64,000 bases of DNA from Martinezella dioscoreae (GTDB taxonomy: Bacteria; Pseudomonadota; Alphaproteobacteria; Rhizobiales; Rhizobiaceae). The notes below the pieces were generated by a model that was not told the origin of the DNA, searched no databases, and worked only from the letters and a program-made list of their open reading frames with translations. A program made the position numbers and the translations under genes. Positions 51,736-60,662 of the stretch are shown here, one piece after another (position 1 is the first letter of the stretch; every line of letters starts with the position of its first letter). Where the stretch lies: contig NZ_BLAJ01000004.1 in the NCBI RefSeq assembly GCF_009176305.1, positions 682,001-746,000 of the forward strand, given 5' to 3'.

Positions 51736-53154
51736 CTAGACGCCGGCCGACTGGCGTAACGGTGTGGCCACTTCCGCATCCCGACGCTTGACGGCCTCGA
51801 TATCGCGATAGGCATTGGCCGGATGGGTCACCGGCAGATAAGGTCCCTCGCCGAAGAGCTTTTCGCGCAAGGTGCCCGGACGATAGGCGGTCGGATACAC
51901 TCCGCGCTTCTGTAGTTCCGGAACAAGCAGATCGACCGCCGCCTCGAAGCTGTCGGGTGTTACCGCATAAGCGAGATTGAAGCCATCGATGTCCGTCTCT
52001 TCGGCCCATTCCTGCAGGATGTCGGCGATAGTCGAGGGCGACCCGACGAATACGGGACCTGTTCCGCCGATCCCACCCCATTTGGCGAGTTCCTCGACCG
52101 TCCAGGCCCGGTCCTTGCCGCCGAAGTTCTCGATCATCGAGACGATCGCATTGGTCTCGACCTTCTTCAATTCGTCGGTCGGCGCATATTGGCCGAAATC
52201 GATGCCGCTCCAGCCAGACATGAATACGAGCGAGCCGTCATAGGAGGCATAGCTCTGATATTCCTCGAAGAGCTGCTGGGCCTTTGCGTCGGTCTCCGCG
52301 ATGATCAGTGTCGTGAGATTATAGATCAGCACCTTCCGTGGATCGCGGCCAGCAGCCGCAGCCCTCTGCCTGATATCGGCGACATAGGCGCGCAGAAGGC
52401 TCTTGGTCGGAGCCGCGACGAACACGCATTCAGCATGGCCGGCCGCGAAGGCCTTACCAGGCCCCGATGCGCCTGCCTGATAAAGCACGGGCGTCCGCTG
52501 CGGCGATGGCTCGCAGAGATGGTAGCCTGGAACATCGAAATACTTGCCTTTGTGGCCGATCTCGTGGACCTTGGTAGGATCGGTGAAAATGCCGCGCTCG
52601 GCATCGCGCAGCACGGCGCCCTCCTCCCAGCTTCCTTCGAAAAGCTTGTAGAGGACCTCCACATATTCGGCGGCGACCTCATAGCGGTTGTCATGGGTCT
52701 TCAGGCCGCCCTGACCGACGTTCTTCGCGCCGCTCTCCAGATAGGAGGTCACGATATTCCAGCCGACACGGCCCTTGGTGTGATGATCAGCGGTGGCGAG
52801 CCGGCGGGCAAACGTGTAAGGATGCTCGAAAGAGGTGGAGGCGGTTATTCCTATGCCGAGATGTTGGGTCGCAAGCGCGATCGGCGCCGCGAGCTGAATC
52901 GGATCATTGACCGGTATCTGCGCGGCCTGCTCGATTGCATGGTAATTCGAGCCCTTGTAGACATCGTAATAGCCGATGACGTCGGCGATGAATATGCCGT
53001 CGAAAATGCCGCGCTCCAGCGTCCGCGCCAGATCCTGCCAATAGTCCAAATCCTTGTATTTCCACGACTTATCGCGCGGATGCCTCCATAGCCCCGGGGA
53101 CTGATGCGCGACGCAATTCATGTCGAACGCGTTGAATCGAATATGCCTTGTCAT
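51736..53154 (-). CDS. NtaA/SnaA/DszA-type flavin monooxygenase
   Basis: The product has 472 residues, beginning MTRHIRFNAFDMNCVAHQSP. It has the extended luciferase-like TIM barrel of nitrilotriacetate and dibenzothiophene-sulfone monooxygenases: YWQDLARTLERGIFDGIFIA, ASTSFEHPYTFARRLATADH, and GRVGWNIVTSYLESGAKNVG. PVLYQAGASGPGKAFAAGHA is also typical. It probably oxidises a sulfur or nitrogen compound using reduced FMN from another protein. It is a single gene, not part of the KPN-type locus at the left end. Confidence 0.9.
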   Translation of the reverse strand: MTRHIRFNAFDMNCVAHQSPGLWRHPRDKSWKYKDLDYWQDLARTLERGIFDGIFIADVIGYYDVYKGSNYHAIEQAAQIPVNDPIQLAAPIALATQHLGIGITASTSFEHPYTFARRLATADHHTKGRVGWNIVTSYLESGAKNVGQGGLKTHDNRYEVAAEYVEVLYKLFEGSWEEGAVLRDAERGIFTDPTKVHEIGHKGKYFDVPGYHLCEPSPQRTPVLYQAGASGPGKAFAAGHAECVFVAAPTKSLLRAYVADIRQRAAAAGRDPRKVLIYNLTTLIIAETDAKAQQLFEEYQSYASYDGSLVFMSGWSGIDFGQYAPTDELKKVETNAIVSMIENFGGKDRAWTVEELAKWGGIGGTGPVFVGSPSTIADILQEWAEETDIDGFNLAYAVTPDSFEAAVDLLVPELQKRGVYPTAYRPGTLREKLFGEGPYLPVTHPANAYRDIEAVKRRDAEVATPLRQSAGV

Positions 53155-53375
53155 GCCAGCTCCGGACGAATGAGACCGCCGATCAGGCTAGGGGCAGGAA
53201 TGCTATTCGAAAAGTAAACGCATAATGTCTATATACTCTATGGAGAAATATTTTTCCCGTCGCTTGCCCGCAATCCGCTATTCAATGCCTGGATTGGTGA
53301 GCGATTGGCAGGCTTGATCTAAAGAGCAGCGTTGTATGCAGACCATGTCGGTGGCGCGATCCGGAAACCTCCGGC

Positions 53376-53906
53376 TCAGACCTGGCCAATGCCGCTTAGC
53401 CCGATCAACGCGCCAATGCCCAGAACGATGAGCGGATGGACGCGCGTCGTCGAAAGAACAAATGCGCCGGCTGCCGCTATGGCCGCCAGAATCCAGCCCT
53501 GAGTTGATGCCTCGGTGATGACGACCGCGCTGGCGGTGACGAGCCCGGCGGTCATCGGCACCAGCCCGGCCTGGACGATCCTTCGCCACGGCCTGTCCTT
53601 GAAACGGTTCCAGAGATGGAGCACCAGATAGGTCAGCACCGAAGAAGGCCCAAACTTTGCCACCGAAGTCACCAGCACTCCAGCCCATCCGGCAACGTGC
53701 CAGCCGACCAGGGGCACGACCATTAGGTTCGGACCGGGAGCTGCCTGCGCCAAGGCGAACAGCGCACCGAATTCCTGCGCCGTCATCCAATGCTGCACAT
53801 CGACGATCTGACGATGCATTTCGGGGAGAATGGAATTGCCGCCGCCGAAGGCGAGCAGCGACAGCTGGGTGAAAATGATTGCGAGAGAAAGCAGGGTCGT
53901 GGTCAT
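53376..53906 (-). CDS. Chromate transporter half protein (short CHR)
   Basis: The product has 176 residues with membrane segments. FGGGNSILPEMHRQIVDVQH and LAQAAPGPNLMVVPLVGWHV match CHR motifs (GGxxSxxPE/R and AxPGPN). It is half the length of ChrA and paired with a second half gene whose stop overlaps its start by 4 bp. Paired short CHR proteins act as homologous halves of one transporter. Substrate is presumed to be chromate or sulfate, but this is not proven. Confidence 0.85.
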   Translation of the reverse strand: MTTTLLSLAIIFTQLSLLAFGGGNSILPEMHRQIVDVQHWMTAQEFGALFALAQAAPGPNLMVVPLVGWHVAGWAGVLVTSVAKFGPSSVLTYLVLHLWNRFKDRPWRRIVQAGLVPMTAGLVTASAVVITEASTQGWILAAIAAAGAFVLSTTRVHPLIVLGIGALIGLSGIGQV

Positions 53907-54469
53907 GCTTCAAGCTTCCAAATGGCGATGATACCGAGAGGTGCCAGAACCAGCATGGTCGGCAACAAGGGCAGCCCGACCACGGCGATGGCGGCAAAGC
54001 AAATGGCGGCAATGACCAGGGCGACAGGCCTGCGGCGCAGCGGCAGGATGATCTTGACGGCCATCGAGATCAGCAGACCGGCCGCGGCGGCGGCAAGGCC
54101 TGCAAACATGTGCTGGATGCGTGGATCGCTGTTGAACTGATCATACACGACGCCAAGGCTGATCACGATCGCCGTCGGCGCGACAATGAGGCCAAGGAGC
54201 GCCGAAAATGCCCCCGCCACGCCCTGAAACTTGGAGCCGATCGCAACCGCCATATTGATGATATTGCCGCCGGGCAGGAACTGACACAGCCCGAGCAGTT
54301 CGGTGAACTCCTCCCCAGTCAACCACTTGCGATCCTCGACCACCATGCGGCGTGCGAGCGGCAGAACCCCGCCAAAACCAATGAGGCCGAGTTTGAAAAA
54401 GCCGAAGAAGAGCTCCGCGACCGCTGGTCCTTCGCGTTGATCAGCATTGGAATGAGAAATAGCGTCCAT
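53903..54469 (-). CDS. Chromate transporter half protein (short CHR)
   Basis: The product has 188 residues. FKLGLIGFGGVLPLARRMVV and LLGLCQFLPGGNIINMAVAI are CHR motifs (GGxxPxAR and QxxPGxN). Membrane segments follow to the C-terminus. Its stop overlaps the start of the second half. It is divergent from a LysR regulator at 54574. Confidence 0.85.
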   Translation of the reverse strand: MDAISHSNADQREGPAVAELFFGFFKLGLIGFGGVLPLARRMVVEDRKWLTGEEFTELLGLCQFLPGGNIINMAVAIGSKFQGVAGAFSALLGLIVAPTAIVISLGVVYDQFNSDPRIQHMFAGLAAAAAGLLISMAVKIILPLRRRPVALVIAAICFAAIAVVGLPLLPTMLVLAPLGIIAIWKLEA

Positions 54470-54573
54470 GTCATGGCCTGTGTGTTTATGCCGAACAGGC
54501 GGTCAAAATAGGCTTTTACCGGTCATGCGTCCAATATATGGATTGAACAGTATCCATATGTTTGAGATATGTC

Positions 54574-55491
54574 ATGATCGAACTTCGACACCTCCGTTAT
54601 GCCGTAACCGTTGCCGATGAGGGCCATATGACCCGCGCTGCCGAAAGGCTCGGCATCCAGCAGCCACCGCTCAGCCAGCAGATAGCCAAGCTGGAGGCAA
54701 TCGTCGGTGCATCGCTGTTCAAGCGCCTGCCGAGAGGTGTCGAGCTGACGGATGCGGGGCGGACGTTCATAGAGAGGGCGAGAACCATCCTCAACGATGT
54801 CGATCTTGCGATAGAGGCGACGAGACGCAATGCCCGCGGCGAGGAGGGAAGCCTCGCCATCGGCTTTACCAGTTCGGCGGCCTTTCATCCGCTGGTCAGC
54901 TCGGCCGTCCGCTCGCTCGGCGAGGCGTCACCGGATGTCGCGCTCAAGCTTGAGGAAGCCAGTACGCCCGATCTGATCGCCATGCTGCATTCCGGTCTTC
55001 TCGACGTCGCACTCGTGCGCTCTCCCGTTGCACAGTCGAGCGGGCTGATAATTTCCCGAATTCTCGATGAAGAGATGCTGGTCGCTCTTCCAGATCGTCA
55101 TCCCCTGGTGATAGCGAAAGGAGAGAAGCCTCGCCGCGCTCGATTGTCGGAGCTAGCAAACGAAGCTTTCATACTTTACCGCCGTCCCTCGGGGCCGGGG
55201 CTATATGACAGTATCATAGCGGCCTGCCTTGCCGCGGGCTTCAGCCCAAAAATACGTCATGAAGCTCCCCGGTTGCTGTCGACGCTCAGTCTGGTCGCCG
55301 CTGGTCTCGGAATCTCCATCATTCCAGGATCGATCGCAGGGCTGGAGACGAGCGGCATCGCCTATCTGAGGCTTGACCCAGGAGACAATCTCGTGGCTCC
55401 CCTTTATCTCGCGCGAAAGGATGAGCAGCCAAGTGGCGCGCTGCAGCTATTCGCCGACATCGTTCAGCACGAGAAAGCCTCGATGAAATAG
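54574..55491 (+). CDS. LysR-family transcriptional regulator
   Basis: The product has 305 residues from the start MIELRHLRYAVTVADEGH; a start four codons upstream is less likely. The helix-turn-helix is HMTRAAERLGIQQPPLSQQI. The sensor domain contains ALPDRHPLVIAKGEKPRRAR. It is divergent from the chromate-transporter pair (104 bp apart) and probably regulates it. Convergent with the kinase gene at 55582. Confidence 0.92.
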   Translation: MIELRHLRYAVTVADEGHMTRAAERLGIQQPPLSQQIAKLEAIVGASLFKRLPRGVELTDAGRTFIERARTILNDVDLAIEATRRNARGEEGSLAIGFTSSAAFHPLVSSAVRSLGEASPDVALKLEEASTPDLIAMLHSGLLDVALVRSPVAQSSGLIISRILDEEMLVALPDRHPLVIAKGEKPRRARLSELANEAFILYRRPSGPGLYDSIIAACLAAGFSPKIRHEAPRLLSTLSLVAAGLGISIIPGSIAGLETSGIAYLRLDPGDNLVAPLYLARKDEQPSGALQLFADIVQHEKASMK

Positions 55492-55581
55492 GGACGCTAA
55501 GCCGGCTATCCTCCTGTCAGGAAAGACCGACAGACTTGTGCCTGATCCTCATGTCACACCATTCGACCACACCGATGCAGC

Positions 55582-56322
55582 CTAGAAGCTCAAAGTCGCA
55601 TCCTTCCAAAGGCGAAATCCTCCGAGAAACGCATTTTCGTTCTCGCCGATACGGCAGCCGGGGGGCAGTTCCTTGAGCTTTTCGGCATTGCCACCACCAA
55701 TTACGATTTCATGCGGCAGCAAGGCCGCCCTCAATCTTTCGACGATATCCTCGACCGACTGCCGCCATTTTTTCTTGCCGTATTTTTCAAGGCCCCGTTC
55801 TCCGATGAAGTCTTCGAACGTGCCCCGCTTCTTGTAAGGCAGATGGGCGAGTTCCATGGGCAGGCAAACGTGATTGGCAATCATCGCCGAACCCAATCCG
55901 GTACCGAGGCCGAGAAACAGCATATTGCCGTCCTTGTAGTTGCCGATTGCCTGCATCACGGCGTCATTGACAAGCCTGACCGGCTTGCCGAAAGCGGTGG
56001 AAAAGTCGAAATCCTGCCAGCCGCTGCCCAGATTGTGCGGTTCCATGGCGGGTCTGTTGTTCGAAACCGGGCCTGGGTATCCCATGCCGATAACATCATA
56101 TCGCCAATCGCTCGTCAGGTCCTTGACGGCCTGGACCATCTGCTTCGCCGACATTGCAGGCCCCGAGACGGCTGCCCGGCGGTCGCTACCGGAGCTGAGA
56201 CGCATTTTGACATGCGAACCGCCGAGATCAATCGCCAAGACGATAAGCTCTTCTGTCGCAGCTGGTGCGGCGGCTTTCTTCAGTTTTACGTTCGTTTTGC
56301 GGCTCTCTAATGCCTGACTCAT
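55582..56322 (-). CDS. Polyphosphate-glucokinase-like ROK kinase
   Basis: The product has 246 residues from the start MSQALESRKTNVKLKK. Phosphate-binding DLGGSHVKMRL appears near residue 30 and LGLGTGLGSAMIANHVCLPM in the middle. The ELAHLPYKK region and the following RGLEKYGKKKWRQSVEDIVE match polyphosphate glucokinases rather than regulators. It phosphorylates glucose using polyphosphate or ATP. It is 37 bp downstream of the glucoamylase gene, suggesting that glucose released from glucan is phosphorylated at once. Confidence 0.85.
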   Translation of the reverse strand: MSQALESRKTNVKLKKAAAPAATEELIVLAIDLGGSHVKMRLSSGSDRRAAVSGPAMSAKQMVQAVKDLTSDWRYDVIGMGYPGPVSNNRPAMEPHNLGSGWQDFDFSTAFGKPVRLVNDAVMQAIGNYKDGNMLFLGLGTGLGSAMIANHVCLPMELAHLPYKKRGTFEDFIGERGLEKYGKKKWRQSVEDIVERLRAALLPHEIVIGGGNAEKLKELPPGCRIGENENAFLGGFRLWKDATLSF

Positions 56323-56359
56323 ATTCGTCCACTTTCTATCCGCACTGGCGCAAATCCTA

Positions 56360-58780
56360 CTAGGGCGCTTCAACGACCGAGACGGAGAAATCCTCTCCCT
56401 CCCAATGATCGGTGTCAGGCCAGTAAAAGGTAAAGGCAACCGACCCGCCTTCAGGCAGGTATTCGCATGAAAGCTCGGCAACATGTATGCCGAAGCCGTT
56501 CTGGCTCGTTTCGGTATCGGTGGCGCCGACCCAACCATCAAAACTCCAGCGAATGATCGCGCGCGCCATGACCTCGATCCGCAGGCGTTTGCCGACGGCA
56601 AGCTGCGACAGCTTGTTATTGAAACGCCACGGCACGAAGGGTGCCGTCACCTTGTTGGTCACGTAACGCTCGACACCCTGCGGCGGCATGTCGAAAACAG
56701 CCCCATCTCTCAGCGAGCGCAGGAGTTTGATATGCTCGGCGTGAGCCCAGACGAGCGGCATGGCGCTGCCGGAGGGTTTTCCGAGCATAAGCCCCAGCTC
56801 CGGCACATCGGGCTGGTCCCACACCTGTTCCGGGAGCAATCCGCCCTGACCGGCGGACTGCTCGAGTGTCTTGAGCAACTGAAGAGCCACCTCCGGACGG
56901 CCGGCCGCAAGCTCATAATGGGCGCGTTCGCCCGCAAGCAACGGCCATGGCCGCCCAATGCCCGTGCCGTCGAACGGGCCGCCATCTTCATGCTCACCAT
57001 AGCCGTCGCCGGTATAGCGATACCATAGCGGCCCTTGCGGCAGGTCGCATTTGAGCTGGGAATCAATCACCCTGACGGTGTCGAGGATGCGAGGATCGTC
57101 GGCGGCCCGCAATCCGAAGCGCACCAGCGCCAAAGCATCGGGACTGACGACGCGGGCGGTCGGCAAGAAGGATTCAGCGGGCGGTCTGTTCTTGATCGGC
57201 ACGAAACCGTCGGCGGGCGAGCTTCCGTCGGCGATCTCAGGCGGCGCGATACGGACATAATAACCCTTGATCCCGAGAGCAGCGCTCTCCGCATCGCTGC
57301 TGACATAGGTCCAGCGCTCGATCTGGTCGTTCCAGGCGTCGGCGGTCTGCCGCAGATAATCCGCATTGTGCGTTTGACCGGCAATTTCCAGAATATCGGC
57401 TGCCGCAAGCAGGGCGGCGATCTCGACCGCCAAAGTGAAGGGAGAAAAGCCGCCATCCTCTTCCCAACGGTCCTCGCCGGTAACGGGACCGTTGACGACG
57501 ACGTAGCGTGCCGCGCTTTCGACCATCGGCACGTAAGACAGTAACAGATCGCCAGTGAGGGCTCCCTCGCGACGCAGGGCATCGGCGAGCAGGATCGGAA
57601 AGGCGCACTCGTCCATCTGTATCCCGGTCCAATAGGGCTCTCCGTCCAGCCAGCAGTTCTGCGGCCAATGTCCATCCTCTTCCTGGATAACGCGCAGATA
57701 GGCCAGAATGCGCAGCGCATCCTGCGCGGCGCCCGCAGCCAGAAAGCCACCGGCCGTCTCGACCAGATCACGCGGCCATACCAGATGATAGCCGCCGAGG
57801 TCTTCGTCGCCCTTGGCAAAGCCCCATGGAATGGAAAGAGATGCAACAGCCGGTCCTTCGAAAGAAAGAGGCCGATGCGTCGCCAGCACGGCTGTCGAGA
57901 TCCGATAACGATTGACTTCGGGCGGCGGCGCTCTCGGTTCGTCCAAAGCCAGCAATCCGTCTTGCCATGTCCGCCAATCGGCAACATAGCTGCGCTCGGC
58001 GTTGTCATAGCCGGCTTGCAAGCTGGCAAGGGCATTGTAGCCGGCTTCCTTGGCGTGACTTCCAAAACCGAGCGATAGGGTGACGGTGTCGCTGCCGCCG
58101 ATCAGATCGATCTCACCGGTCAGCGCGACGTTGCCATCGGCGGCACGCGTAAAGGCCGGGTCCAATCGGGCCTCTTTCTGCAATTGCTGCCATCCGTCGG
58201 AAATACCGACATAGCCAGCGGATGCCGTCCGCCAACCACCGCTGACGGCAAGAGCCATCGAGACACCGCCCGTGCCCGTCGCAAAAAGCATCGGTGTGCC
58301 CTTGTAGTCCTCCACCCAGCCCGTATTGCCGTAACCGGCATTGGCCAGATGTGGAGCGGCCAGCAGATAGAGACGATAATCGCGGATCGTGCCTTCCAGC
58401 GGCTCGAATGATATCTGCTGTAGCAAGCTGCTGCGCATGGGATCGACGATGATGCGCTTGATGATCCGATAACGGCCGTCGATCGCCGTGTTGATCAACC
58501 GATAGGCCGGAACGCCATCCTCGACCGTGGTGACGACGCTCTCCGTATCGCGCTTTTCCTCCGAAAAATAACCTTCAGGACCTGTGACGATCAATCCGAT
58601 GTCGCGGGTGCAAGCACTGTCGACGCGGGGATAATAGATTTCGTTGAGGATGCCGTGGCTGAGAGTGAACCAGATGCGGCAGGCTGGCGAAAGGGCTGTG
58701 CCAACTCCGCTCTTTGCACTGGACGTCCAGCGAGGTTCGATACCGTTCACGCTGGGGCCGGAAGCATCGTAAGGCGCCAT
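56360..58780 (-). CDS. Glucoamylase, GH15 family (glucan 1,4-alpha-glucosidase)
   Basis: The product has 806 residues. Residues about 10-270 form the bacterial N-terminal beta-sandwich (TLSHGILNEIYYPRVDSACT). The catalytic alpha-barrel follows, with LGGYHLVWPRDLVETAGGFL, the GH15 hallmark, WLDGEPYWTGIQMDECAFPI, and LLPEQVWDQPD carrying the likely catalytic Glu. No signal peptide is evident, so it is probably cytoplasmic and acts on glycogen or maltodextrin. It precedes the kinase gene by 37 bp. Confidence 0.92.
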   Translation of the reverse strand: MAPYDASGPSVNGIEPRWTSSAKSGVGTALSPACRIWFTLSHGILNEIYYPRVDSACTRDIGLIVTGPEGYFSEEKRDTESVVTTVEDGVPAYRLINTAIDGRYRIIKRIIVDPMRSSLLQQISFEPLEGTIRDYRLYLLAAPHLANAGYGNTGWVEDYKGTPMLFATGTGGVSMALAVSGGWRTASAGYVGISDGWQQLQKEARLDPAFTRAADGNVALTGEIDLIGGSDTVTLSLGFGSHAKEAGYNALASLQAGYDNAERSYVADWRTWQDGLLALDEPRAPPPEVNRYRISTAVLATHRPLSFEGPAVASLSIPWGFAKGDEDLGGYHLVWPRDLVETAGGFLAAGAAQDALRILAYLRVIQEEDGHWPQNCWLDGEPYWTGIQMDECAFPILLADALRREGALTGDLLLSYVPMVESAARYVVVNGPVTGEDRWEEDGGFSPFTLAVEIAALLAAADILEIAGQTHNADYLRQTADAWNDQIERWTYVSSDAESAALGIKGYYVRIAPPEIADGSSPADGFVPIKNRPPAESFLPTARVVSPDALALVRFGLRAADDPRILDTVRVIDSQLKCDLPQGPLWYRYTGDGYGEHEDGGPFDGTGIGRPWPLLAGERAHYELAAGRPEVALQLLKTLEQSAGQGGLLPEQVWDQPDVPELGLMLGKPSGSAMPLVWAHAEHIKLLRSLRDGAVFDMPPQGVERYVTNKVTAPFVPWRFNNKLSQLAVGKRLRIEVMARAIIRWSFDGWVGATDTETSQNGFGIHVAELSCEYLPEGGSVAFTFYWPDTDHWEGEDFSVSVVEAP

Positions 58781-58879
58781 GCACTATCTCCTCTGTCGCT
58801 GCAATCTGCTCCCGCCAAAATGTTTCGGCAAGACGGAACCTATGCGCATTCAAGCCAATACGCCCAGGTTTTACTGCCA

Positions 58880-58907
58880 TTGACAGCCTCCACTCGTCCT
58901 GTATTCT
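58880..58907 (+). promoter_or_regulatory. Candidate sigma-70 promoter of Dpp-type operon
   Basis: TTGACA (58880-58885) is followed after 16 bp by TATTCT (58902-58907), about 50 bp before the binding-protein start. The region is AT-rich and lies between divergent genes. Confidence 0.6.
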
Positions 58908-58927
58908 GTTATAAAATTCTATATAAC
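58908..58927. promoter_or_regulatory. Candidate operator overlapping the start of transcription
   Basis: GTTATA (58908-58913) and TATAAC (58922-58927) form a perfect inverted repeat with an 8-bp spacer, directly after the -10 element. The position suits a repressor. No regulator gene is visible beside the operon within the window. Confidence 0.45.
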
Positions 58928-58958
58928 ATAATTGTGGAACATAATTGGGAGTGTATCG

Positions 58959-60485
58959 ATGAAGTTAGGACTCGGATTCCTGATTGCGGCTGCTTTGGTT
59001 GCGGCGCCCTCGCTGCTGATGGCTCAGGAAAAAGGTGGCGTCATCAATGTCGCGACGATCGGGGAGCCGCCAACGCTCGATCCCATGACCTCCACCGCCG
59101 ATCTCGTCGGTATTGTCACCCAACATATCTTCGAAACGCTCTACACCTTCGACAAGGGCTGGAACGTCACGCCACTGCTTGCGGAGAGCATGCCCGAGAT
59201 CAGCGCTGACGGCAAAACCTACACGATCAAGCTCAGGACCGGCATCAAGTTCCATGACGGCAGCGTCATGACCTCCAACGATGTGGTCGCCTCGCTCAAC
59301 CGCTGGACCAAGCTGGCGTCGCGCGGCAAACAGGCGGGCGGCTTCATCGAATCCATTACCGCCCAGGATCCGGCGACCGTCGTCATCAAGCTGAAGCAGC
59401 CCTACGCCCCCCTCACCTCGCTGCTTGCCTTCAACAACTCCGCCGCCATCATCATTCCAGCCAGCAAGCAGGCGGACACGATGACCGACTTCATCGGCAC
59501 CGGTCCCTATATGCTGAAGGAGCGCAAGCCCGACCAATATATTCAGCTGGTGCGTTTCGACGGCTACAAGCCACGCGATGGCGAAAGCAATGGTTACGGG
59601 GGCGCCCGGCATCAATATCTCGACGAAATCCGCTTCGTTCCGGTGCCCGATGCCAACACCCGCGTCGAAGCGGCCATTTCCGGCCAGTATGACTATATCG
59701 ACAGTCTTCCAGTCGAATCCTTCGACAAGCTGAAATCCGCTTCGGCGACCCAGCCGCTGCTCCTCAAACCGTTCGGCTATCCGGTTTTCGTCTTCAACAC
59801 CGCCGACGGTATCACGAAGAATGTCGCGATCCGCAAGGCGATCCGACAGGCACTCAGCATGGAGGACATGCTGGCCGCAGCCTTCGGCAGCACGAATTTC
59901 TATACGGTCAACGGCAACATGTACCCTGCCCCCTTTACCTGGAGCACGGATGCCGGCGTCAAAGGGAATTACAATGTCGCCGATCCGGAAGGCGCGGCCA
60001 CAGCCGCCAAGGCGGCCGGCTATAAGGGCGAACCGATCCGTATCCTGACCAGCCGCCAGTACGAGTTCCATTACAAGATGGCACAGGTCGCAGCCGAATA
60101 TCTGAAACAGGCGGGCTTCACGGTAGACCTTCAGGTGGTCGACTGGGCGACGCTGACCCAACGCCGTGCCGACCAGGCGCTGTGGGACATCTACATCAGT
60201 CACAGTCCCTTCCTCCCGGAACCGGCGCTGATCGGCACGCTGTCGCCGAGCTCGCCCGGCTGGTGGGCCACGCCGACAAGCAAGGCTGCCATCGACGCCT
60301 TCAACACGGAGGTCGATCCCAAGAAGCGCATCTCGCTTTGGGCGAACGTTCAAAAAACCATCTATGACGAAGCTCCCATGATGAAGATCGGCGATTTCAA
60401 CGCCGTCGCGGCGATCTCCACGAAGCTTCAAGGCGTCGAGCCCGCGCCATGGCCCTACTTCTGGAACGCGTCGATCAAAAAATAA
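58959..60485 (+). CDS. ABC transporter substrate-binding protein, DppA-like
   Basis: The product has 508 residues from the start MKLGLGFLIAAALVAAP, with GGGAG upstream. The signal peptide ends near LLMA-QE. Family 5 features are VINVATIGEPPTLDPMTSTA, TYTIKLRTGIKFHDGSVMTS and KNVAIRKAIRQALSMEDMLA. It binds a peptide-like or acylated amino-acid ligand; the amidohydrolase and RidA protein encoded downstream support an N-acyl or D-amino-acid-type substrate. Confidence 0.92.
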   Translation: MKLGLGFLIAAALVAAPSLLMAQEKGGVINVATIGEPPTLDPMTSTADLVGIVTQHIFETLYTFDKGWNVTPLLAESMPEISADGKTYTIKLRTGIKFHDGSVMTSNDVVASLNRWTKLASRGKQAGGFIESITAQDPATVVIKLKQPYAPLTSLLAFNNSAAIIIPASKQADTMTDFIGTGPYMLKERKPDQYIQLVRFDGYKPRDGESNGYGGARHQYLDEIRFVPVPDANTRVEAAISGQYDYIDSLPVESFDKLKSASATQPLLLKPFGYPVFVFNTADGITKNVAIRKAIRQALSMEDMLAAAFGSTNFYTVNGNMYPAPFTWSTDAGVKGNYNVADPEGAATAAKAAGYKGEPIRILTSRQYEFHYKMAQVAAEYLKQAGFTVDLQVVDWATLTQRRADQALWDIYISHSPFLPEPALIGTLSPSSPGWWATPTSKAAIDAFNTEVDPKKRISLWANVQKTIYDEAPMMKIGDFNAVAAISTKLQGVEPAPWPYFWNASIKK

Positions 60486-60494
60486 GCCTCCCAA

Positions 60495-60524
60495 GGCGCT
60501 GGGGCGTCGGTTGCGGCCGGCGCC
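60495..60524 (+). promoter_or_regulatory. Intercistronic hairpin after binding-protein gene
   Basis: GGCGCTGG pairs with CCGGCGCC over 30 nt, including one G-U pair, 9 nt after the binding-protein stop. It precedes the RIME-like repeat in the same gap. Confidence 0.45.
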
Positions 60525-60546
60525 CGGTACCGTCCGTTTGCGGACT

Positions 60547-60650
60547 TAGAGCAACTCCAGGAAAGATGCGCAGCAGTTTTCCGTTCGGAGTTGCGAGAGA
60601 GCAAAGAAATGGAGTGGTTCCGCGATTCGAAGAAGGCGGAACCACTCCGG
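60547..60650. repeat. RIME-like palindromic repeat, copy 2
   Basis: The first hairpin has perfect 8-bp arms GCAACTCC (60551-60558) and GGAGTTGC (60587-60594). The second has perfect 13-bp arms GGAGTGGTTCCGC (60611-60623) and its complement (60636-60648). It aligns with the copy at 50938-51041. It sits inside an operon, between the binding-protein and permease genes, ending 13 bp before the permease start. Confidence 0.7.
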
Positions 60651-60662
60651 GGAACCGACCCA

